A DNA stretch of 64,000 nt from Streptomyces catenulae (lineage in GTDB: Bacteria; Actinomycetota; Actinomycetes; Streptomycetales; Streptomycetaceae), in NCBI RefSeq assembly GCF_000718015.1, contig NZ_JODY01000016.1, positions 45,363 to 109,362 of the forward strand. The letters run 5' to 3'. This document shows positions 15,698 through 24,109 of the stretch, piece by piece; positions within the stretch are counted from its first letter, which is position 1; each line of letters opens with the position of its first letter. The notes beneath the pieces were generated by a model. That model saw nothing but the letters and a program-made list of their open reading frames with translations. It was not told the origin of the DNA and searched no databases. The position numbers were made by a program, and so were the translations under genes.

Positions 15698-18600
15698 ATG
15701 GCCTCGTACACGTCCACGTCCGACAGCGCCTCCCGCGTCGACTCCTTCCGCGAGGCGCTGGCCTCACGGGTGGTGGTCGCCGACGGGGCGATGGGCACGA
15801 TGCTGCAGGCGCAGGATCCGTCGATGGAGGACTTCCAGCAGCTGGAGGGCTGCAACGAGATCCTCAACGTCACCCGTCCGGACATCGTCCGCTCGGTGCA
15901 CGAGGAGTACTTCGCGGTCGGTGTCGACTGCGTGGAGACCAACACCTTCGGCGCCAACTTCGCCGCACTGGCCGAGTACGACATCCCCGAGCGGGTCTTC
16001 GAACTCTCCGAGGCGGGCGCCCGCATCGCCCGCGAGGTCGCCGACGAGTTCACCGCCTCGACCGGGCAGCAGCGCTGGGTCCTCGGCTCGATGGGCCCCG
16101 GCACCAAGCTGCCCACCCTCGGCCACGCCCCGTACGTCACCCTCCGCGACGCCTACCGGCGCAACGCCGAGGGCATGATCGCGGGCGGCGCCGACGCGCT
16201 CCTGGTCGAGACCACCCAGGACCTGCTCCAGACGAAGGCCGCCATCCTCGGCGCCCGCCGCGCCCTGGCCGCCACCGGCACGACGCTCCCGATCATCTGC
16301 TCCGTCACCGTCGAGACCACCGGCACCATGCTGCTCGGCTCCGAGATCGGCGCCGCGCTCACCGCGCTGGAGCCGCTCGGCATCGACATGATCGGCCTCA
16401 ACTGCGCCACCGGCCCCGCCGAGATGAGCGAGCACCTGCGCTATCTCGCCCGCCACTCTCGCGTCCCCCTCGCCTGCATGCCCAACGCCGGTCTGCCGGT
16501 CCTGGGCAAGGACGGCGCCCACTACCCGCTGACCGCCGGTGAACTGGCCGACGCGCAGGAGACGTTCGTCGGCGAGTACGGCCTCTCCCTCGTCGGCGGC
16601 TGCTGCGGCACCACCCCCGAGCATCTGCGGCAGGTCGTCGAGCGGGTCCGCGGACTGGCCCCGTCGCCCCGCGCGCCGCGCCCCGAGCCCGGCGCCGCTT
16701 CGCTCTACCAGACCGTCCCCTTCCGGCAGGACACCTCGTACCTCGCGATCGGCGAGCGGACCAACGCCAACGGTTCGAAGAAGTTCCGCGAGGCGATGCT
16801 CGAAGGCCGCTGGGACGACTGCGTGGAGATGGCCCGCGACCAGATCCGCGAGGGCGCCCACATGCTCGACCTCTGCGTCGACTACGTCGGACGCGACGGC
16901 GTCGCCGACATGGAGGAGCTGGCCGGACGCTTCGCCACCGCCTCCACCCTCCCCATCGTCCTGGACTCCACCGAACTGCCGGTCCTCCGCGCCGGACTGG
17001 AGAAGCTGGGCGGCCGCGCCGTCATCAACTCCGTCAACTACGAGGACGGCGACGGTCCCGAGTCCCGCTTCGCCAAGGTCACCGGCCTCGCCGCCGAGCA
17101 CGGCGCGGCGCTCATCGCGCTCACCATCGACGAGGAGGGCCAGGCCCGCACCGCCGAGCACAAGGTCGCCATCGCCGAGCGCCTCATCGCCGATCTGACC
17201 GGCAACTGGGGCGTGCGCGAGTCCGACATCCTCATCGACACCCTCACCTTCACCATCTGCACCGGCCAGGAGGAGTCCCGCAAGGACGGCATCGCCACCA
17301 TCGACGCCATCCGGGAGCTGAAGCGCCGTCACCCCGACGTGCAGACCACCCTGGGCCTGTCCAACATCTCCTTCGGCCTCAACCCGGCCGCCCGCATCCT
17401 GCTCAACTCCGTCTTCCTCGACGAGTGCGTCAAGGCCGGACTGGACTCGGCGATCGTGCACGCCAGCAAGATCCTGCCGATCGCCCGCTTCGACGACGAG
17501 CAGGTCGGCTGCGCCCTCGACCTCATCTACGACCGCCGCGCCGAGGGCTACGACCCGCTGCAGAAGCTCATGGCGCTCTTCGAGGGCGTCGACACCAAGT
17601 CCCTCAAGGCGGGCAAGGCCGAGGAACTGGCCGCACTGCCGCTGGAGGAGCGGCTGGCCCGCCGCATCATCGACGGCGAGAAGAACGGCCTGGAGGCCGA
17701 CCTCGACGAGGCGCTGCGCGACACCCCCGCCCTCGACATCGTCAACAACACCCTCCTGGAGGGCATGAAGGTCGTCGGTGAGCTCTTCGGCTCCGGCCAG
17801 ATGCAGCTGCCGTTCGTCCTGCAGTCCGCCGAGGTCATGAAGACCGCGGTCGCCCACCTCGAACCGCACATGGAGAAGATCGACGACGGCGACGGCAAGG
17901 GCACCATCGTCCTGGCGACGGTCCGCGGCGACGTCCACGACATCGGCAAGAACCTCGTCGACATCATCCTCTCCAACAACGGCTACAACGTCGTCAACCT
18001 CGGCATCAAGCAGCCGGTCGCCGCGATCCTGGACGCCGCCGAGGAGCACCGCGCCGACGTCATCGGCATGTCCGGACTGCTGGTCAAGTCCACGGTGATC
18101 ATGAAGGAGAACCTGGAGGAGCTGAACCAGCGCAAGATGGCCGCCGACTACCCGGTCATCCTCGGCGGCGCCGCCCTCACCCGCGCCTACGTCGAACAGG
18201 ACCTCCACGAGATCTACGACGGCGAGGTCCGCTACGCCCGCGACGCCTTCGAGGGGCTGCGCCTGATGGACGCGCTGATCGCCGTCAAGCGCGGCGTCCC
18301 GGGCGCCACCCTGCCCGAGCTGAAGCAGCGCCGCGTCCCCAAGCGCGAGACGCCCGCGGCGGAGGCCGAGGAGCCCGAGGGCTCGGTCCGCTCCGACGTC
18401 GCGATCGACAACCCGGTCCCCGCCCCGCCGTTCTGGGGCACCCGCGTCGTCAAGGGCATCCAGCTCGCCGACTACGCCTCCTGGCTGGACGAGGGCGCTC
18501 TCTTCAAGGGCCAGTGGGGCCTCAAGCAGAACCGCGCCGGTGACGGCCCCAGCTACGAGGAGCTGGTGGAGACCGAGGGACGGCCGCGGCTGCGCGGCTG

Positions 18601-19210
18601 GCTCGACCGGCTCCAGACCGAGAACCTGCTGGAAGCCGCCGTCGTCCACGGCTACTTCCCCTGCGTCTCCAAGGGCGACGACCTCATCCTGCTCCACGAG
18701 GACGGCACCGAGCGCACCCGCTTCACCTTCCCGCGCCAGCGCCGTGGCCGTCGGCTCTGCCTGGCGGACTTCTTCCGCCCGGAGGAGTCCGGCGAGACCG
18801 ACGTCGTCGGTCTCCAGGTCGTCACCGTCGGCTCCCGCATCGGCGAGGAGACCGCCAAGCTCTTCGCCGCCAACTCCTACCGCGACTACCTCGAACTGCA
18901 CGGGCTCTCCGTCCAGCTCGCGGAGGCGCTGGCCGAGTACTGGCACGCCCGGGTCCGCGCCGAGCTGGGCTTCGGCGGCGAGGACCCGTCCGACGTCGAG
19001 GACATGTTCGCCCTGAAGTACCGCGGCGCCCGCTTCTCCCTGGGCTACGGCGCCTGCCCCGATCTGGAGGACCGCGCGAAGATCGCCGATCTCCTCCAGC
19101 CGGAGCGCATCGGCGTCCAGCTCTCCGAGGAGTTCCAGCTCCACCCCGAGCAGTCCACCGACGCGATCGTGATCCACCACCCCGAGGCGAAGTACTTCAA
19201 CGCCCGGTGA
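15698..19210 (+). CDS. metH: Cobalamin-dependent methionine synthase
   Basis: MetH transfers the methyl group of methyltetrahydrofolate via cobalamin to homocysteine. The 1170-residue product has all four modules. The homocysteine-binding barrel (about 20-330) has its zinc ligands at C236 (GLNCATGP), C302 and C303 (GGCCGTTPEH). The pterin-binding barrel follows (about 350-620, GERTNANGSKKFREAML). The helical cap and B12 domain (about 650-900) have H747 in DVHDIGKN as lower cobalt ligand. The AdoMet reactivation domain is at about 930-1170. The ATG at 15698 has GGGGAG upstream and gives the standard N-terminus. It is divergent from gylR. Confidence 0.96.
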   Translation: MASYTSTSDSASRVDSFREALASRVVVADGAMGTMLQAQDPSMEDFQQLEGCNEILNVTRPDIVRSVHEEYFAVGVDCVETNTFGANFAALAEYDIPERVFELSEAGARIAREVADEFTASTGQQRWVLGSMGPGTKLPTLGHAPYVTLRDAYRRNAEGMIAGGADALLVETTQDLLQTKAAILGARRALAATGTTLPIICSVTVETTGTMLLGSEIGAALTALEPLGIDMIGLNCATGPAEMSEHLRYLARHSRVPLACMPNAGLPVLGKDGAHYPLTAGELADAQETFVGEYGLSLVGGCCGTTPEHLRQVVERVRGLAPSPRAPRPEPGAASLYQTVPFRQDTSYLAIGERTNANGSKKFREAMLEGRWDDCVEMARDQIREGAHMLDLCVDYVGRDGVADMEELAGRFATASTLPIVLDSTELPVLRAGLEKLGGRAVINSVNYEDGDGPESRFAKVTGLAAEHGAALIALTIDEEGQARTAEHKVAIAERLIADLTGNWGVRESDILIDTLTFTICTGQEESRKDGIATIDAIRELKRRHPDVQTTLGLSNISFGLNPAARILLNSVFLDECVKAGLDSAIVHASKILPIARFDDEQVGCALDLIYDRRAEGYDPLQKLMALFEGVDTKSLKAGKAEELAALPLEERLARRIIDGEKNGLEADLDEALRDTPALDIVNNTLLEGMKVVGELFGSGQMQLPFVLQSAEVMKTAVAHLEPHMEKIDDGDGKGTIVLATVRGDVHDIGKNLVDIILSNNGYNVVNLGIKQPVAAILDAAEEHRADVIGMSGLLVKSTVIMKENLEELNQRKMAADYPVILGGAALTRAYVEQDLHEIYDGEVRYARDAFEGLRLMDALIAVKRGVPGATLPELKQRRVPKRETPAAEAEEPEGSVRSDVAIDNPVPAPPFWGTRVVKGIQLADYASWLDEGALFKGQWGLKQNRAGDGPSYEELVETEGRPRLRGWLDRLQTENLLEAAVVHGYFPCVSKGDDLILLHEDGTERTRFTFPRQRRGRRLCLADFFRPEESGETDVVGLQVVTVGSRIGEETAKLFAANSYRDYLELHGLSVQLAEALAEYWHARVRAELGFGGEDPSDVEDMFALKYRGARFSLGYGACPDLEDRAKIADLLQPERIGVQLSEEFQLHPEQSTDAIVIHHPEAKYFNAR

Positions 19211-19215
19211 GGTCC

Positions 19216-19249
19216 CGGGCCGTCCGTCGCCCGAACGGCGGACGGCCCG
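19216..19249 (+). terminator. Terminator after metH
   Basis: An 11-base perfect stem (CGGGCCGTCCG and complement) with a 12-base loop starts six bases after the metH stop. Confidence 0.65.
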
Positions 19250-19286
19250 CTTCCGCGTCACCCCCGCGGACCGGCACACACAGTCG

Positions 19287-19292
19287 TAGACT
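19287..19292 (+). promoter_or_regulatory. Candidate -10 box of the HAD gene
   Basis: TAGACT lies about 90 bases before the HAD start codon, after the metH terminator. No clear -35 box is visible. Confidence 0.35.
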
Positions 19293-19383
19293 GGTCGGTC
19301 CGGTAGCGGCCGGTCAGCACCCCACTCCGGGGCGGTGGCCGGCCCTTTTGTCCCCCAGGGGACGTCCTCACGGAGGTGGACGG

Positions 19384-20085
19384 ATGACCAGCAGCATCCC
19401 CGCGGCCGACTCCCGGGCGGCGAAGGGCACCGCCCTCCAGGCAGTCTTCCTCGACCTGGACGGCACCCTCGTCGACACCGAGGGATTCTGGTGGGAGGCG
19501 GAGTCCGAGGTCTTCGCCGAACTGGGCCACATCCTCGACGACACCCACCGCGAGGTCGTCGTCGGCGGCCCCATGACCCGCAGCGCCGGATATCTGATTC
19601 AGGCCACCGGTGCGCAGATCGGCCTGCCGGAGCTGAGCGGACTGCTCAACGCCCGCTTCGCCGCCCGGATCGGCCGCGGGGTGCCGCTGATGCCCGGCGC
19701 CCGCCGCCTGCTGGCCGAGCTGGCCGCCCACGGCATCCCCACGGCGCTGGTCTCCGCCTCGCACCGCACCATCATCGACCGCATGCTGCACTCCCTGGGC
19801 CCGGCCAACTTCCATCTGACGCTCGCCGGTGACGAACTGGAACGCACCAAGCCGCACCCGGACCCGTATCTCACCGCCGCCGCCCGGCTGGGCGTCGACC
19901 CGGCGCGGTGCGCGGTGGTGGAGGACACCCTCACGGGGGTGCGTGCGGGGGAGGCGGCCGGGTGCCGGGTCGTCGCCGTGCCGTCGGTGGTGCCGGTGCC
20001 GCCCGCCGCGGGGCGGACCGTCGTCCGCTCCCTCGAAGAAGTTGATCTTTCTTTTCTCCGGGCGCTCATCACGGAAAGCAATTGA
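19384..20085 (+). CDS. HAD-superfamily phosphatase (beta-phosphoglucomutase-like)
   Basis: A 233-residue hydrolase. Motif I is DLDGTLVDTE, with nucleophile D24 and acid/base D26. Motif II is the Ser/Thr in LVSASHR, and the later Lys and Asp residues lie in RTKPHPDPY and VVEDTLTG. The cap insert after motif I places it with subfamily IA phosphatases and phosphoglucomutases, which act on sugar phosphates. The ATG at 19384 has GGAGG seven bases upstream. It follows metH after a terminator and a candidate promoter, so it is probably a separate transcript. The substrate is unknown. Confidence 0.88.
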   Translation: MTSSIPAADSRAAKGTALQAVFLDLDGTLVDTEGFWWEAESEVFAELGHILDDTHREVVVGGPMTRSAGYLIQATGAQIGLPELSGLLNARFAARIGRGVPLMPGARRLLAELAAHGIPTALVSASHRTIIDRMLHSLGPANFHLTLAGDELERTKPHPDPYLTAAARLGVDPARCAVVEDTLTGVRAGEAAGCRVVAVPSVVPVPPAAGRTVVRSLEEVDLSFLRALITESN

Positions 20086-20459
20086 CGCGTGCACTGAGCG
20101 TTCCTCCGAGAAAGCAGAGGGAACTCAGGGCAGTGGCCCGCTCATTTTCCGTGACGTATACCCTGGCCGAATTCCCGCATTGTCGCTGCCACCGGGGCGC
20201 GTGACGTTTCTCACGCGCCCCGGTGTCGACAGAGGTCCTCACGGACGTTCCAGAGGGGTGCGGAGGCCGGAAGTGCGGGGGTAAGTGTCCGGATTCATGG
20301 GGTGACGTGTAGTTCGTTCCGGCGTCCGGTAATCGGAGATCGATGTGCTGTTATCCGGTGTCCCTATAACGGCAACTCCGTTGCGGCCCGGACGCGATGG
20401 CTGTTCCTACTAATGTCGACGCGAGCAACACCTCTGCGCTGATAAGGAACCTGCCGACG
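20086..20459. other. Gene-free stretch between the HAD gene and the solute-binding lipoprotein gene
   Basis: No credible gene is seen. It holds a strong hairpin (20190-20225) and then a lower-GC region with TATAAC near 20369 that could be a -10 box for the lipoprotein gene. A short in-frame extension back to ATG 20397 exists, but it would spoil the lipoprotein signal peptide. Confidence 0.5.
20190..20225. terminator. Strong hairpin after the HAD gene
   Basis: A perfect 15-base stem (CACCGGGGCGCGTGA and complement) with a 6-base loop lies 105 bases after the HAD stop. Confidence 0.7.
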
Positions 20460-22067
20460 ATGAATCGCAAGACCTTGGTGCTGCCGGCTCTGGCCGGTCT
20501 GCTCGCCCCCGTACTCGCGGCCTGTGGCGGCCCGGACGGCGCGGGCGGGAGTGGCAATCCCATCGTCGTCGGGGTCGCCACGCAGATGGAGGCCACCAAG
20601 GATGCCCCCGCTCCGTTCGACCCGGCGCAGGCGTACGACGTCGACGCGATGAACGTGCTGCGCGGCACCCTCCAGACGCTGCTGCGGCTGCCCAGAACCG
20701 GCACCACGCCGGTGCCCGAGGCGGCCAAGACCTGCGGCTTCCGCGACACGCGGAACGAGCAGTACCGGTGCACCCTGCGCAGCGACCTGAAGTTCTCCAA
20801 CGGCCACGCGCTCACCGCGCAGGACGTGAAGTTCTCCATCGACCGCGTCCAGCGGATCAACTACGCCAACGGCCCCGGCACGCTGGTCAACGACATCGAC
20901 AAGGTCGAGACGCCCAGCGACACCGAGGTGGTCTTCCACCTCAAGAAGCCGGACGCGACCTTCCCGCAGAAGCTCACCACCCCGGCGGCGGGCATCGTCG
21001 ACCACCAGGTGTACCCCGCCGACCGCCTCTACAGCGGCTTCGAGCTCGTCGGCTCCGGTCCGTACACCCTCAAGGCCGACCACAGCGGCGAGCGCATCAC
21101 CAAGATCGTCTTCACCCGGAACCCGGGCTACAAGGGCGCGGTGAAGCCGCTGAACGACAAGGTCGAGATGCGGTTCTTCCCCAGCTCGTCCGCGATGGAG
21201 AAGGCGCTGCGCAAGGGCCAGATCGACCTGATGAACCGTGGTCTGTCGCCCGCTCAGGTCAAGGGCCTGCAGAACTCCCGGGACGAGCACATCACCCTCC
21301 AGGAGATGCCCGGCCAGGAGATCCGCTACCTCGCCTTCAACACCAAGGACCCGTCGGTCTCCAACCCGGCCGTCCGCCAGGCGATGGCGCAGCTCGTCAA
21401 CCGCTCGCAGATCCTGCGCGACGTCTACTCCTACGTCGGCGACCCGCTGTACTCCCTGGTGCCGACCGGTCTCACCGGCCACATCAACTCCTTCTTCACC
21501 AAGTACGGGAACCCCAGCGTCCCGGCCGCCCGCCAGATCCTGGAGCAGGCGAACATCCACACCCCGGTGAAGGTGACGCTGACGTACACCGAGAACCACT
21601 ACGGCGCCAGCACCGCCAAGGAGTTCGCGGCGCTCAAGAAGCAGCTCAACGACAGCAAGCTGTTCGATGTCGACATCAAGGCCGTCAACAACTGGCAGCA
21701 GTTCCGCACCGACTCCTCGAACGGCAAGTACGCCGTCTACGGCATGGGCTGGTTCCCCGACATCCCGGACGCCGACAACTACATCGGCCCGTTCCTCGGC
21801 AAGGGCAACTTCCTCAACTCGCCGTACCGCAACGCGAAGATCGAGACGCAGCTGATCCCCGCCACCCGCCAGGAGACCGACCGCAACGCCGCGGGCGACG
21901 GTTTCAAGGAGATCCAGAACATCCTCGCCGACGACGTGCCGATCCTCCCGCTGTGGCAGGGCAAGCAGTACGTCGCCGCCCGGGACGACATCACCGGCGT
22001 GGAGTGGGCGCTCAACTCCTCCTCGGCGCTGCAGATCTGGGAGCTGGGCCGCGGCGTCTCCGACTGA
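20460..22067 (+). CDS. Family 5 solute-binding lipoprotein of an ABC transporter
   Basis: A 535-residue extracellular lipoprotein of the peptide/nickel-binding family (SBP_bac_5). The start ATG 20460 gives a classic signal peptide: NRK, a hydrophobic core, and the lipobox LAAC with the lipidated Cys at about residue 21. The mature part contains the family signature around FSNGHALTAQDVKFSIDRV. The C-terminal substrate-closure region includes DDVPILPLWQGKQY. No permease or ATPase gene lies nearby, so it must serve a transporter encoded elsewhere or act alone. It is convergent with the response regulator gene. Oligopeptides are the usual ligands, but the ligand cannot be read from sequence. Confidence 0.9.
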   Translation: MNRKTLVLPALAGLLAPVLAACGGPDGAGGSGNPIVVGVATQMEATKDAPAPFDPAQAYDVDAMNVLRGTLQTLLRLPRTGTTPVPEAAKTCGFRDTRNEQYRCTLRSDLKFSNGHALTAQDVKFSIDRVQRINYANGPGTLVNDIDKVETPSDTEVVFHLKKPDATFPQKLTTPAAGIVDHQVYPADRLYSGFELVGSGPYTLKADHSGERITKIVFTRNPGYKGAVKPLNDKVEMRFFPSSSAMEKALRKGQIDLMNRGLSPAQVKGLQNSRDEHITLQEMPGQEIRYLAFNTKDPSVSNPAVRQAMAQLVNRSQILRDVYSYVGDPLYSLVPTGLTGHINSFFTKYGNPSVPAARQILEQANIHTPVKVTLTYTENHYGASTAKEFAALKKQLNDSKLFDVDIKAVNNWQQFRTDSSNGKYAVYGMGWFPDIPDADNYIGPFLGKGNFLNSPYRNAKIETQLIPATRQETDRNAAGDGFKEIQNILADDVPILPLWQGKQYVAARDDITGVEWALNSSSALQIWELGRGVSD

Positions 22068-22084
22068 CGCACGGCACACAGCAG

Positions 22085-22123
22085 GAGGGGCCGGTCCGGG
22101 AGAGTCTCCCGGACCGGCCCCTC
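22085..22123. terminator. Bidirectional terminator between lipoprotein and response regulator
   Basis: A perfect 19-base inverted repeat with a single central base lies between convergent stop codons. It is the strongest hairpin seen in the window. Confidence 0.85.
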
Positions 22124-22160
22124 GGCCGTTCCCCGCCGCCCCGCGGCGCGGCCTGCGCCG

Positions 22161-22832
22161 CTACTGGGCGCCGGGGCGCACCAGCCCGCTCTCGTACGCG
22201 TACACGGCGGCCTGTACGCGGTCACGCAGGCCCAGCTTGGTCAGCACATGGCCCACATGGGTCTTGACCGTCGTCTCGCTCACGAAGAGGTCCGCGGCGA
22301 TCTCGGCGTTCGACAGGCCGCGCGCGACCAGCTTCAGCACCTCCACCTCGCGGTCGGTGAGGGTGTCCAGGGTGTCCGGCACCGGCTCCTCGCCGGACGG
22401 CAGATGCCCGGCGTACTTGTCGAGCAGCCGCCGGGTGATGCTCGGCGCCAGCATCGCCTCGCCCGCGGCCACCACCCGGATCGCCTGCACCAGCTCATGG
22501 GCCGGGGCGTCCTTGAGCAGAAAGCCGCTGGCGCCCGCGCGCAGCGCCTCGACGACGTACTCGTCCAGATCGAAGGTGGTCAGCACCAGCACCTTGGCCG
22601 GGCCGTCCTTCGCCGGGCCGGTGATCTGGCGCGTCGCCTCCACGCCGTCCATCCGCGGCATGCGGATGTCCATCAGCACCACATCGGGCTGGAGCGCCCG
22701 GACCTGCTCCAGCGCCTGGAGACCGTCACCGGCCTCGCCGACGACCGCCAGATCCTGCTCGGCCTCCAGGATCATCCGGAAGCCCGTACGCAGCAGCGGC
22801 TGGTCATCTACCAGCAGGACGCGGATTGCCAC
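22161..22832 (-). CDS. NarL/LuxR-type response regulator, no adjacent kinase
   Basis: A 223-residue two-component regulator. The receiver domain (about 1-120) has the acidic pair in LVDDQ and the phospho-acceptor D55 in VVLMDIRMP; the conserved Thr is in VLTTFD and the Lys in LLKDAPA. The C-terminal LuxR helix-turn-helix (about 155-215) reads LTDREVEVLKLVARGLSNAEIA. The two tandem GTG codons at 22835 and 22832 are both possible; the second has better spacing (five bases) from AGGAG. No histidine kinase gene is present on either side, so its partner is elsewhere. Confidence 0.9.
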   Translation of the reverse strand: MAIRVLLVDDQPLLRTGFRMILEAEQDLAVVGEAGDGLQALEQVRALQPDVVLMDIRMPRMDGVEATRQITGPAKDGPAKVLVLTTFDLDEYVVEALRAGASGFLLKDAPAHELVQAIRVVAAGEAMLAPSITRRLLDKYAGHLPSGEEPVPDTLDTLTDREVEVLKLVARGLSNAEIAADLFVSETTVKTHVGHVLTKLGLRDRVQAAVYAYESGLVRPGAQ

Positions 22833-22875
22833 CACTTCTCCTTTGTTGGACCGGCTCCATTCTGCCCTGCTCGGG

Positions 22876-23907
22876 CTATGTGCCGTCCGCCGGTCGGATC
22901 TCCAGCGGATACACCGGGGGAGTGCCGCCGAACTCCGGACAGTGCGCCTGGTGGTCGCACCAGCCGCACAGCTTCGTCCGCCGCGGCCGCCAGTCGCCCG
23001 TCGCCGTGGCCGCCTTGATCGCGTCCCACAGCGCCAGCAGCTTCCGCTCCACGGCGAGCAGCTCGCTCTCGCCCGGGTCGTAGGTGATGATGTCGCCGCT
23101 GCCCAGGTAGACGAGCTGGAGCCGCCGCGGCACCACCCCGCGCAGCCGCCACACCACCAGCGCGTAGAACTTCATCTGGAACAGTGCGCCCTCGGCGAAC
23201 TGCGGGCGCGGCGCCTTGCCGGTCTTGTAGTCGACGATCCGGACCTCGCCGGTCGGCGCGACGTCCACCCGGTCGATGAAGCCGCGCAGCTGCAGCCCCG
23301 ACTCCAGCACCGTCTCGACGTACAGCTCCCGCTCGGCGGGCTCCAGGCGCGTCGGGTCCTCCAGCGTGAACCACCGCTCCACCAGGGCCTCGGCGTCCGC
23401 CAGCCACCCGGCCAGCCGCTCGCCCGCCGGGTCGTCGGCGAACAGCTCCGCCAGCTCCGGCCGCTTGGCCAGCAGCTTCTCCCACTCACCGGCGACCATC
23501 GCCCGCGCGCCGCCCGCCGTACGCTCCGCCGCGGGCGCGTCGAACAGCCGCTCCAGCACCGCATGGACCACCGTGCCCCGCGTCGCCGCCGGGCTGGGCT
23601 TCTCCGGCAGCTTGTCGATCACCCGGAAGCGGTAGAGCAGCGGACACTGCAGGAAATCACCGGCCCGCGACGGCGACAGCGCCACCGGCGGCCCGGGCTG
23701 CCGGGACCGCGTGGCGGGCGTCTCCACCGGCGCACCGGCGGCCGCGTCCGGCGCCTCGGCGGGCCCCGGCTGCGGCCCGATCGCCGCCGCGCCGTGGCCG
23801 TCCGCGGCCCTCCCGTCCGCGGGCGGTGCCGCCGCTCCGTCCGCCGCCTCCTGCGCGCGCGGTCCGTGCGGTGCGTCCGGCCCGGCGTTCTCGGTGCTCG
23901 TTCCCAT
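22876..23907 (-). CDS. RecB-family PD-(D/E)XK nuclease with putative Fe-S cluster
   Basis: A 343-residue nuclease of the RecB/Cas4-like PDDEXK_1 family. The first 75 residues are Ala/Pro rich and disordered. The nuclease core has RGTVVHAVLERL (the conserved His), GFIDRVDV (Asp) and VRIVDYKTGK (Asp-x-Lys). Four cysteines, C88 (FLQCPLLYRF) and C314, C317, C323 (CGWCDHQAHC), are arranged as in the 4Fe-4S staple of AddB and Cas4 nucleases. There is no helicase domain. The ATG at 23907 is preferred over a much longer upstream frame lacking homology. It probably trims DNA ends in repair, but this is inference. Confidence 0.87.
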   Translation of the reverse strand: MGTSTENAGPDAPHGPRAQEAADGAAAPPADGRAADGHGAAAIGPQPGPAEAPDAAAGAPVETPATRSRQPGPPVALSPSRAGDFLQCPLLYRFRVIDKLPEKPSPAATRGTVVHAVLERLFDAPAAERTAGGARAMVAGEWEKLLAKRPELAELFADDPAGERLAGWLADAEALVERWFTLEDPTRLEPAERELYVETVLESGLQLRGFIDRVDVAPTGEVRIVDYKTGKAPRPQFAEGALFQMKFYALVVWRLRGVVPRRLQLVYLGSGDIITYDPGESELLAVERKLLALWDAIKAATATGDWRPRRTKLCGWCDHQAHCPEFGGTPPVYPLEIRPADGT

Positions 23908-24109
23908 GACACCCGACCCTACGGCCCGCCACCGACAACGCCTCCCGCCGCGGCCCGCCGCCACGGCACCGGCGACGGCCCCGCAACGGATCCGTGACGG
24001 CGGCTCGGCATACCATCGACGGCAGAACCCCTTTGCCCTGCACGATCGACCCGACCGGAACGATCGGACCGAGCAGGCGCGAAGGCCGTAATTCCGACGA
24101 GGGGACGCC

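Noticed and set aside
15764..19279. A 1171-codon minus-strand frame opposite metH
   Set aside because: Antisense shadow of metH, which has all catalytic residues; the antisense product has no recognisable motif and no ribosome site.
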